Of a stretch of 64,000 nucleotides of DNA, positions 8,623 through 15,004 are shown piece after piece. The position numbers and the translations under genes were made by a program. A model generated the notes under the pieces. The model made no database searches, was not told the DNA's origin, and saw nothing but the letters and a program-made list of their open reading frames with translations. Source of the stretch: Cupriavidus sp. WGlv3 (GTDB lineage Bacteria; Pseudomonadota; Gammaproteobacteria; Burkholderiales; Burkholderiaceae); the NCBI RefSeq assembly GCF_023952475.1, contig NZ_JALHRX010000004.1, positions 62,001-126,000 of the forward strand, written 5' to 3'. The first letter of the stretch is position 1. Every line of letters begins with the position of its first letter.

Positions 8623-9128
8623 TGCGATCGCGCCGCCAACTGCTCGCCGCCGCTATTACCGCCGCCATTGCCACATGCGCGCTGATGCTCGGCACCGCCA
8701 ATGCAGCCGACCGCGTTGCCGTGTTCGAATCCGCCAGCGCCGCGCGCATCGCCGCCAGCCAGCAGGGCAAGCCCTTCGTGCTAGTGGTGTGGTCGCTGGA
8801 TTGCGTCTATTGCAAGCGCAACTTCGACGCGCTCGGCAAGCTGCGGGCGCGGCATCCGGACTTGCGCGTCGTCACGCTGGCGACCGACAGTGCCGACGCC
8901 TCGCCGCAGGTGCAAAGGATGCTCGAACGCGTACGGCTCACGCGCAATGCGTGGGTGTTCGGGCACGAGCCGCAGGAGCGGCTGCGCTATGCGGTCGACC
9001 CCGACTGGATGGGAGAGATGCCGCGCACCTACTTCTATCGCGCCGACGGCCAGCGGCAGGGCGTGTCCGGCGTGATCAGCGAAGGCGACTGGGCCAGGCA
9101 CCTGCGCTGGGCCGGCATCGCGGACTGA
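8619..9128 (+). CDS. Exported thioredoxin-like protein
   Basis: A 169-residue protein translationally coupled (ATGA overlap) to the Asp-box gene; ATG codons at 8619 and 8622 are both possible starts. A hydrophobic signal segment (residues 7-30) is followed by a thioredoxin fold with the redox motif CVYC (Cys62, Cys65) in VVWSLDCVYCKRNF. The cis-proline region of typical thioredoxins appears as GEMPRTYFY. It probably keeps the cysteine cluster of its neighbour reduced, or acts in periplasmic disulfide or metal handling. That role is inferred from gene context. Confidence 0.82.
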   Translation: MMRSRRQLLAAAITAAIATCALMLGTANAADRVAVFESASAARIAASQQGKPFVLVVWSLDCVYCKRNFDALGKLRARHPDLRVVTLATDSADASPQVQRMLERVRLTRNAWVFGHEPQERLRYAVDPDWMGEMPRTYFYRADGQRQGVSGVISEGDWARHLRWAGIAD

Positions 9129-9135
9129 GACCGCC

Positions 9136-9156
9136 GCGGCGCCGGCCCGGCGCCGC
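9136..9156. terminator. Terminator-like hairpin between convergent genes
   Basis: A 9-bp perfect GC stem (GCGGCGCCG / CGGCGCCGC) with a 3-nt loop is followed on the plus strand by CTTTC. It sits between the thioredoxin-like gene and the convergent DUF3597 gene and could terminate both. Confidence 0.6.
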
Positions 9157-9171
9157 CTTTCACTGCATCAC

Positions 9172-9657
9172 TCAGGACAGTTCCTTCGGCAGCTTGCCGC
9201 CGTTGGCGGCCAGTTCCTGCATCAGGCGCTTGTGCAGCCACACGTTCATCGCCGCGGAATCGTTCATGTCGCCGCTGTAGTGCAGCTCGCGCGCCAGTTC
9301 CTTGCGGTGTTCCAGGCTGCTGTCGATGCCGAGCGCCTTCATCGTATCGACGATGGACGTGCGCCAGTTCAGCGTCTGCCCGCTCTGCTGCGCCATGCGG
9401 TCCATGATGGCCTCGACATCGACGCCCGACAGCGGCGTTGCCTGAGACCCGGCAGGCGCCCCGGCCGGCGTACCGGTCGTGCCCTGCACGTTGCCCGCGG
9501 GCGCCGCGCCGGTGCCGGCCGTTGGCGCGGTGCCGGCCGGCGCGCCCGCTGAAGTCGGCGTTCCGGCGGCGGGTGGGGTGGTGGTGGTCGCGGTGGTGGT
9601 GGCCGCGGGCTTGTCCTTGCCCAGCAGCTTGTTGAGGATGTCCTTGAAGATGCTCAT
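9172..9657 (-). CDS. DUF3597 family protein
   Basis: A 161-residue soluble protein. The start MSIFKDILNKLLGKDK is chosen because AGGAG stands at the right distance upstream; the frame continues further up without family similarity. Residues 18-75 are a low-complexity Ala/Thr/Pro/Gly linker. The C-terminal 80 residues (VDVEAIMDRMAQQSGQTLNW, then KELARELHYSGD and NVWLHKRLMQELAANGGKLP) match the DUF3597 pattern, with its terminal AxNGGKxP. Function is unknown. It is monocistronic and convergent with the thioredoxin-like gene. The 9658-9889 gap upstream holds only its presumed promoter. Confidence 0.82.
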   Translation of the reverse strand: MSIFKDILNKLLGKDKPAATTTATTTTPPAAGTPTSAGAPAGTAPTAGTGAAPAGNVQGTTGTPAGAPAGSQATPLSGVDVEAIMDRMAQQSGQTLNWRTSIVDTMKALGIDSSLEHRKELARELHYSGDMNDSAAMNVWLHKRLMQELAANGGKLPKELS

Positions 9658-9889
9658 GGCGGGCTCCTGAAGGGTGGAACGGGGCAGCAAGCCCTTGCAG
9701 GTTCCGGGCCACCGTCGCGGCGCGTTGCTGCGGCGCCGGTACGCCCGCCCGTCAGCCGCATCGTTTGTAAATGGTGCGTGTAGCGGGTTCGGCTTCCACT
9801 CGACGGCCGCTGGCATCGGCCAAGTGCCGTGTTCTTTGCACCGTTGCAGGCAGAAGAAGCCGTGACGCGCCCGCCGTTGGTGGCCGATA

Positions 9890-10879
9890 TCAGTCCGGCT
9901 TGATCCCGGCCCGCGCGATGATCGGTTTCCAGCGCTGTTGCTCCTGCGCGATGAAGCGCGAGAATTCCGCGGGCGTGCCGCCCACCACGATGGCCGCGTC
10001 CGCGCTCAGGCGTTCGACCGAGCTCTGGCTCTTCACGGCTTTCATGGTGGCGTCGGCCAGCTTGTCGGCGGCGGCCTGCGGCAGCGATGCCGGCGCCAGC
10101 AGGCCGTACCACTGCGTCATCTCGAAGCCGGGAAAGCCTTGCTCCGCCACCGTGGGCACGTCGGGCAACTGCGCGATGCGCTGGGTCGTGCCGGTGGCGA
10201 TGCAGCGCACCTTGCCTGCCTTGATGAACTGCAGGATCGCGGGCGCACCGACCGCGGCGGCGTCGAGCCGGCCGGACAGCAGGTCGGTGATCTGCGGGCC
10301 GCTGCCGCGGTATGGCACGTGGGTGATGAAGGTGCCGGAGGCGGCCTTCAGGTATTCAAAGGCGAGGTGGCCGGCACTGCCGTTGCCCGCCGAACCATAG
10401 TTGAGCTTGCCGGGCTTGCTTTTGGCGAGCGCCACGAATTCCTTCAGGTTCTTTGCGGGCACGTCGGGATGGACCACGTACAGGCTCGGCACCTTGGACA
10501 GCAGCGAGATCGCGCGGAAGTCCTTGACGGGGTCATACGGCAGCTTCGGGAAGATGAAGGGATTGACCGCCAGCGTGCCGATATGGCCGAGGATCAGCGT
10601 GTGGTTGTCATCGGCGCGCGCGACTTCGGCCATCGCGATATTGCCGGCGGCGCCCGGCTTGTTCTCGACGAACACGGACACGCCGAGTAGCTTGGTCAGC
10701 TCCGCCGCAGTCGAGCGCGCGACGATCTCCGAGCTGCCGCCCGGTGCGAACGGCACCACCAGCCGGACCGGCTTGGCGGGCCAGGCTTGGGCGCGGGCGA
10801 GCGTTGGTGCCAGCGCGCACGCACCCAGCGCGGCACTGGCCTTGAGCAGTTGGCGGCGAAAGGGATTGGCTGCGGTCAT
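9890..10879 (-). CDS. Bug-family periplasmic solute receptor
   Basis: A 329-residue receptor beginning MTAANPFRRQLLKASAALGA, a signal peptide with a twin-arginine-poor RRQ start, cleaved after LARAQA. The Bug signature AWPAKPVRLVVPFAPGGSSEIVAR follows, with LPYDPVKDFRAISLL and VPYRGSGPQITDLL later. The start is set by AGGAGACATGC before the ATG; the upstream frame extension is not homologous. It lies downstream of a second Bug gene and a GntR/UTRA regulator on the same strand, so the three probably form one unit. Its ligand may be a substrate of the divergent amidohydrolase. Confidence 0.92.
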   Translation of the reverse strand: MTAANPFRRQLLKASAALGACALAPTLARAQAWPAKPVRLVVPFAPGGSSEIVARSTAAELTKLLGVSVFVENKPGAAGNIAMAEVARADDNHTLILGHIGTLAVNPFIFPKLPYDPVKDFRAISLLSKVPSLYVVHPDVPAKNLKEFVALAKSKPGKLNYGSAGNGSAGHLAFEYLKAASGTFITHVPYRGSGPQITDLLSGRLDAAAVGAPAILQFIKAGKVRCIATGTTQRIAQLPDVPTVAEQGFPGFEMTQWYGLLAPASLPQAAADKLADATMKAVKSQSSVERLSADAAIVVGGTPAEFSRFIAQEQQRWKPIIARAGIKPD

Positions 10880-10937
10880 GCATGTCTCCTGGGATTGCGG
10901 TAGCCGGGCCGTTGCATGGCCGGGGCGATACGGGTGG

Positions 10938-11930
10938 TTATTCGGGTTTGATGTTGCCGTCGCGGATGACCTTGGCCCATAGCCGCGCCTGGCCGTCGAT
11001 GAACTGTCGCGCTTGCGCCGGCGGTGCCGCCACGACCTCGCCACCAAGCTCGGCCACGCGCTGCCGGATCTCGGCGCTGGTCATGACCTTCTGCAGCGCG
11101 TCGGCAAGCTTCGCGGCGACCGGCTCCGGGGTCGCGGCGGGGACGAAGGCCGCGTTCCATTCATACACCTCGTAGCTGGCCACGCCGGCTTCCTGCATGG
11201 TCGGCACTGCCGGCAGCGCCGGGGTGCGCGACCGGCTGGTCACCGCCAGCGGCTTGAGCTTGCCGGCCTGGATGTGCTGCAGGCTCGAGGCGACATTGGC
11301 AAAGAACAGCGGCACCTGTCCGGCAATGACATCGGTCATGGCCGGGCCGCCGCCCTTGTAGGGCACGTGCAGCAGGTCGACGCCGGCGCGCTGCTCGAAC
11401 AGCACGCCGGCCAGATGCTGCGCCGAGCCGTTGCCCGAAGAGGCAAAGGCCACCGAGCCCGGCTTCTGCCTGGCCATGGCGACGACATCGCCGACCTTGC
11501 CCGCCGCAAAGCTGGCGGTGGCGACCAGCACATTGGGATAGCGCGCCAGCACGCCGACCGGGCGGAACGCCTTGTCCGGATCGTAGGGCAGGCGCGGATA
11601 GAGGCTGGGATTCACGGCATAGGACGAGGCATCGACCATCACCGTGTAGCCGTCGGGCGCGGCCTTGGCGACATAGGCCGCGCCGATCTGCCCGCCGGCA
11701 CCCGGCCGGTTCTCGACCACCACGGTCTGCCCCAACTCGCGCCCGAGGCCGGGCGCGATCAGCCGTGCCATCAGGTCGGCGCCGCCGCCCGGCGGGTATG
11801 TCACCACGATGGTGATGGGACGTGTCGGCCAGGCCGCGGCGTTGTCGGCGGCCTGTGCCGGCGTGGCGATGGCGATCATGGCGGTGGCCGCAGCGGTGGC
11901 TGCAGCGGCGATCGCGTGGCGTGCGTGCAT
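10938..11930 (-). CDS. Bug-family periplasmic solute receptor
   Basis: A 330-residue TTT-type receptor with an alanine-rich signal peptide (residues 1-28, ending AQAAD). The Bug signature AAWPTRPITIVVTYPPGGGADLMAR follows, with LPYDPDKAFRPVGVL and VPYKGGGPAMTDVI later, and it ends in WAKVIRDGNIKPE. AAGGAGACAGACCC precedes the ATG. It is the first of two tandem Bug genes after the GntR gene. The two are distinct in sequence rather than a recent duplication, so they may bind related but different acids. Confidence 0.93.
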   Translation of the reverse strand: MHARHAIAAAATAAATAMIAIATPAQAADNAAAWPTRPITIVVTYPPGGGADLMARLIAPGLGRELGQTVVVENRPGAGGQIGAAYVAKAAPDGYTVMVDASSYAVNPSLYPRLPYDPDKAFRPVGVLARYPNVLVATASFAAGKVGDVVAMARQKPGSVAFASSGNGSAQHLAGVLFEQRAGVDLLHVPYKGGGPAMTDVIAGQVPLFFANVASSLQHIQAGKLKPLAVTSRSRTPALPAVPTMQEAGVASYEVYEWNAAFVPAATPEPVAAKLADALQKVMTSAEIRQRVAELGGEVVAAPPAQARQFIDGQARLWAKVIRDGNIKPE

Positions 11931-11956
11931 GGGTCTGTCTCCTTGGCGACGGTCCG

Positions 11957-12712
11957 TCAGCGGACGTCGGCGGTATAGCGAAATGCAAAGGCGTCGCCGC
12001 GCGTCAGACGGTATTCGACGCAGTGGCCGGCCAGGTCATAGGCGTGGCGTGTAACCACCGCGCAGGGATGCGCATCGGGGAGCGCCAGCAACGCGGCCTC
12101 GTCCGCCGCCAGCGTGCGGAAAGTCACCTCGTCGACGGCACGATGGACCGTGACGCCGCAGGCGCTGCCCAGCAGCGGGTAGAGCAGGTCGCCCCACTGC
12201 GCCGGCGCCAGCTGCTGCAGGGCTTCGCAGCGCGGCAGCGGCAACCAGATCGACTCCAGCAGCCGCGGCGTCTGTTCCAGCCAGCGGCGGCGCGAGATCG
12301 CCAGCCCGCGCGCGCCGCTCGCTAGCCCGAACCGCGCCGCCATGGGCTTGTCCAGCCGGACGGCGCGGCACGACAGGATTTCAGAGCGGGGCACCACGGG
12401 CGCGCCATCGGCACCGCCGAAGCGAAAGAAACGCATCAGGCTGGCGCCGCTCAGCCCCTTGCGCACAAAGGTGCCCTTGCCCTGCACGCGCTCGAGCAGG
12501 CCTTGCTGGACCAGCACGGCGATGGCCTGGCGGATGGTGCCCAGCGCAATGCCGAACTCCCTGGCCAATGCGCCTTCCGCCGGGATGGCATCGCCCGGGG
12601 CCCAGGCGCCGGAAACGATCCGGTCCTGCAGTGCCGCCGCGATCTGGCCGTAGCGGCTCAGCCCCGCAGTGGCGGTGGCGGTGGTGGTCTGGAGCGGTGC
12701 GTTGTCTCGCAT
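11957..12712 (-). CDS. GntR-family regulator, HutC/UTRA type
   Basis: DNA-binding transcriptional regulator of 251 residues. The winged helix spans about residues 20-88 (YGQIAAALQDRIVSGAWAPGD, then LAREFGIALGTIRQAIAVLVQQGLL and VQGKGTFV). The rest has the UTRA ligand-sensing pattern, including FRFGG, an arginine-rich SRRRWLEQTPRLLESIWLP strand and a terminal VEYRLTRGDAFAFRY. It is divergent from an amidohydrolase gene across a 14-bp palindrome and is followed by two Bug genes. It probably represses both directions until a ligand of that pathway binds. Confidence 0.92.
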   Translation of the reverse strand: MRDNAPLQTTTATATAGLSRYGQIAAALQDRIVSGAWAPGDAIPAEGALAREFGIALGTIRQAIAVLVQQGLLERVQGKGTFVRKGLSGASLMRFFRFGGADGAPVVPRSEILSCRAVRLDKPMAARFGLASGARGLAISRRRWLEQTPRLLESIWLPLPRCEALQQLAPAQWGDLLYPLLGSACGVTVHRAVDEVTFRTLAADEAALLALPDAHPCAVVTRHAYDLAGHCVEYRLTRGDAFAFRYTADVR

Positions 12713-12745
12713 GCCGAAGCCGTGCTAAATTGTTTGAATGCTGAT

Positions 12746-12759
12746 GTCCTCTAGAGGAC
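12746..12759. promoter_or_regulatory. Palindromic candidate operator of the GntR/UTRA regulator
   Basis: GTCCTCTAGAGGAC is a perfect 14-bp palindrome in the spacer between the divergent GntR gene and the amidohydrolase. HutC-type regulators usually bind short GT...AC palindromes of this sort. Position and symmetry make it the likely autoregulatory and divergent operator. Confidence 0.7.
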
Positions 12760-12818
12760 TAGAATACTGATGCGGGTCTGGACGCCATATCCGGATATAC
12801 CCGCCCCACGGAGGCTTG

Positions 12819-13679
12819 ATGATGAGCAGGCGCGCTTCGCCGCTGGTGGATACCCATTTCCACGTCTTCGATACCGGCGTGGCCTCGGCTTCGGCGCGCT
12901 ACCGGCCGGCCTATGCCGCCGGACTGCACGACTGGCAGGCGGCGCTCGGCAGCCTGGACGGCCAGGGCGACCTGTATGGGGTGGCGGTGCAGACCAGCTT
13001 TCTCGGCACCGACAATACCGCGCTGCTGGCCGCGCTGCAGGCGCGGCCCGACCGCCTGCGCGGCGTGGCGGTGATCGACCCGACCATCACGGACGCGCAA
13101 CTGACGGCGCTCCAGGCCGCCGGCGTGCGCGGCATGCGCCTGAACCTGTATGGCGATCCGGAATGGCAACGCGTTGCCACCGCGCCGTGGCGTGCGCTGT
13201 TCCGCAGGATTGCCGCGCTGGGCTGGCACGTCGAGCTCCATACCGGCAACGGGCAGGGCGCCATGGTGCTGGCTCAACTCGACGCGGCGCTTGGCGATGC
13301 CGGCGCGCCGGTCGTGCTTGACCACTTCGGCCGGCCCGGCACCGCCGGGATCGCGGATGCAGTCTTCGATGCCGCCAAGGCAGTGCGCGCGCGCCGCCAG
13401 GTGTGGGTGAAAATCAGCGCGCCCTACCGGCTGGCATCGCCACACGATTGGCCACTGTTTGCGCAGCGCTGGCGCGATATCGTCGGCGATGACCGCCTGC
13501 TGTGGGGCAGCGACTGGCCCTGGACCAATCACGAGGGGCCGCAGCGGCTGGACGAGTGCCGCGAGCTTGCCGGTTGGCGAGGGCAGGGCGGCGACGGCGA
13601 GGCGGCGGGCGAGGCGTTGTCCGCCGCGCTGCGCTGGCGCAACGCAGCGGCGCTTTACGGGTTTGCCGTGGCGGCGTAG
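12819..13679 (+). CDS. Amidohydrolase 2 family hydrolase (PDC lactonase-like)
   Basis: TIM-barrel metal-dependent hydrolase of about 286 residues. The N-terminal VDTHFHVFDTG carries the HxH metal motif and the C-terminal LLWGSDWPWTNHEG the conserved Asp; an intermediate VVLDHFGRP supplies another ligand. This combination is typical of 2-pyrone-4,6-dicarboxylate lactonase and related lactonases. ATG codons at 12819 and 12822 follow GGAGG; the latter has the better spacing. It is divergent from a GntR regulator and two Bug genes, suggesting hydrolysis of a lactone or amide brought in by those receptors. The precise substrate is unknown. Confidence 0.85.
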   Translation: MMSRRASPLVDTHFHVFDTGVASASARYRPAYAAGLHDWQAALGSLDGQGDLYGVAVQTSFLGTDNTALLAALQARPDRLRGVAVIDPTITDAQLTALQAAGVRGMRLNLYGDPEWQRVATAPWRALFRRIAALGWHVELHTGNGQGAMVLAQLDAALGDAGAPVVLDHFGRPGTAGIADAVFDAAKAVRARRQVWVKISAPYRLASPHDWPLFAQRWRDIVGDDRLLWGSDWPWTNHEGPQRLDECRELAGWRGQGGDGEAAGEALSAALRWRNAAALYGFAVAA

Positions 13680-13695
13680 CGGTATCGCCGCGTTG

Positions 13696-14364
13696 CTACT
13701 TGCGGGCCTTGGCGCGCGTGCTTTTCCTGGCGGCGGCGCGGGCCGCTTCCTTTTGCGCCGCTGCCGCCGCGCTCAACTGCTCCAGCCAGGCCATGCCCTC
13801 GACATACGACAGGAAATGCCGCAGGTATTCGGGCGAGGTCTCGCGCATCAGCGACAGCGAGCGATGCACGAGCTGGTCGGTATTGAGCGGCCCGGCGTTC
13901 TCCGGCACGCGCTCCAGCGACTCGCGGAACTGCTGCTCGACGCTGACCCGGGCCCAGGTCTCGCGGAAGTAATCGGCGAGCGTGTCGACCAGCGGCGTGG
14001 CAGCGGCTTGCGCCGGTGCCGGCGACAGCGGACGGGCATCGTTCGAAGCCGCCGCGATGGCGGGCCTGGCGCGCGCGGCGAGGTCGTGGACCAGTGCGCC
14101 CAGCGCGCTCACGGCTGTGGGGGACGCCTGGCAAGTGGTCTCGCCAGCGTTACCGGCGTTGCGCTGCACGATGGCGGCATAGGCGGCGACCAGCTCTTGC
14201 AGGCGCGCCTCCAGCAACTGCCGCGCCGCGCCGTTGTGTGGGGCAGCACGGGCGGCCAGTGCCTGCATGAACCGGAAGCGCACGGGCTCGGCGCGGTCGG
14301 CGCCGCTGGCCTGCCAGGCGTCGAGTTGCGCGCGGGCACCGGCCGCCGCGTCGAGCTCAGCCAT
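13696..14364 (-). CDS. DUF2894 family protein, last gene of the motor-like operon
   Basis: A 222-residue soluble protein of unknown function. The N-terminal half has the pattern LDAWQASGADRAEPVRFRFMQALAARAA, which I recall as DUF2894. The middle is low-complexity Ala/Pro and the C-terminus is lysine/arginine-rich (AAARKSTRAKARK). Another conserved-looking stretch is SLSLMRETSPEYLRHFLSYVEGMAWLEQL. Its start overlaps the end of the OmpA-like gene by eight bases, so it is translationally coupled. No membrane segment or catalytic motif is seen. It is a candidate cytoplasmic partner of the motor tail. Confidence 0.75.
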   Translation of the reverse strand: MAELDAAAGARAQLDAWQASGADRAEPVRFRFMQALAARAAPHNGAARQLLEARLQELVAAYAAIVQRNAGNAGETTCQASPTAVSALGALVHDLAARARPAIAAASNDARPLSPAPAQAAATPLVDTLADYFRETWARVSVEQQFRESLERVPENAGPLNTDQLVHRSLSLMRETSPEYLRHFLSYVEGMAWLEQLSAAAAAQKEAARAAARKSTRAKARK

Positions 14365-15004
14365 GCGCCTTCACCGTGCCGGTAGTCACGCGGGGCACCG
14401 GCGAGATCTCCACGCGCCGGTTTTTCGCGCGGCCGGCGGCATCGGCATTCGGTGTGACCGGCTGCTGCGAGCCGAACGCGGCCGAGAACACCGACGACGG
14501 CGGGATGCCCGCATCGATCAGCGTGCGGGTCACGGTCAGGGCGCGCTGCGCCGACAGCTCCCAGTTGTCGGCAAAGCGCCGGTTGCCCTCGCGCACCTGC
14601 TGGTCGTCGGTGAAGCCGCTGACCATCAGGATCTCGTCGCGGCTGCGCAGGTAGGCCGACAGCGGCTGGGCCAGGCTTTTGAGCAGGTCGCGGCCTTCGG
14701 GCTGCAGCTCGGCGGAATTGAGCGCGAACAGCACGCTGCCGCTGATGCCGATGCGCCCGTTCACCAGCGTCACGCGGCCCGCGGCGAGCGGGCCGGCCAG
14801 CGCCTTTTCCAGCGTCTCGCGGCGTTGGGCTTCCTCTTGCCGCTGCTTCACCTCGGCTTCGAGCCGCGCCGACAGCTCCATCTGCACGCCGATGACCCCC
14901 AGCAGCACCAGCACGAACGCGCCCAGCAGCACCGACATCAGGTCGCCGAAGACCGCCCAGGCCGGCACGGTGGGCTCAACGCCGGCGTCGAGTTCTTCTC
15001 TCAT
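14357..15004 (-). CDS. OmpA/MotB-like peptidoglycan-binding stator protein (ZorB-like)
   Basis: A 215-residue inner-membrane protein. One N-terminal transmembrane helix (about residues 15-42) carries an aspartate at its cytoplasmic end (FGDLMSVLLGAFVLVLLGVIG, Asp21). This is the position of the proton-binding Asp of MotB and ZorB. A short coiled coil (43-70) leads to a periplasmic OmpA domain (about 85-205) with GFTDDQQV, NWELSAQRA and NRRVEI, the peptidoglycan-binding motifs. ATGA overlap with the 962-residue MotA-like gene upstream shows coupled synthesis. The two products should form an ion-driven stator-type motor anchored to the wall. The cargo is unknown. Confidence 0.85.
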   Translation of the reverse strand: MREELDAGVEPTVPAWAVFGDLMSVLLGAFVLVLLGVIGVQMELSARLEAEVKQRQEEAQRRETLEKALAGPLAAGRVTLVNGRIGISGSVLFALNSAELQPEGRDLLKSLAQPLSAYLRSRDEILMVSGFTDDQQVREGNRRFADNWELSAQRALTVTRTLIDAGIPPSSVFSAAFGSQQPVTPNADAAGRAKNRRVEISPVPRVTTGTVKAHG

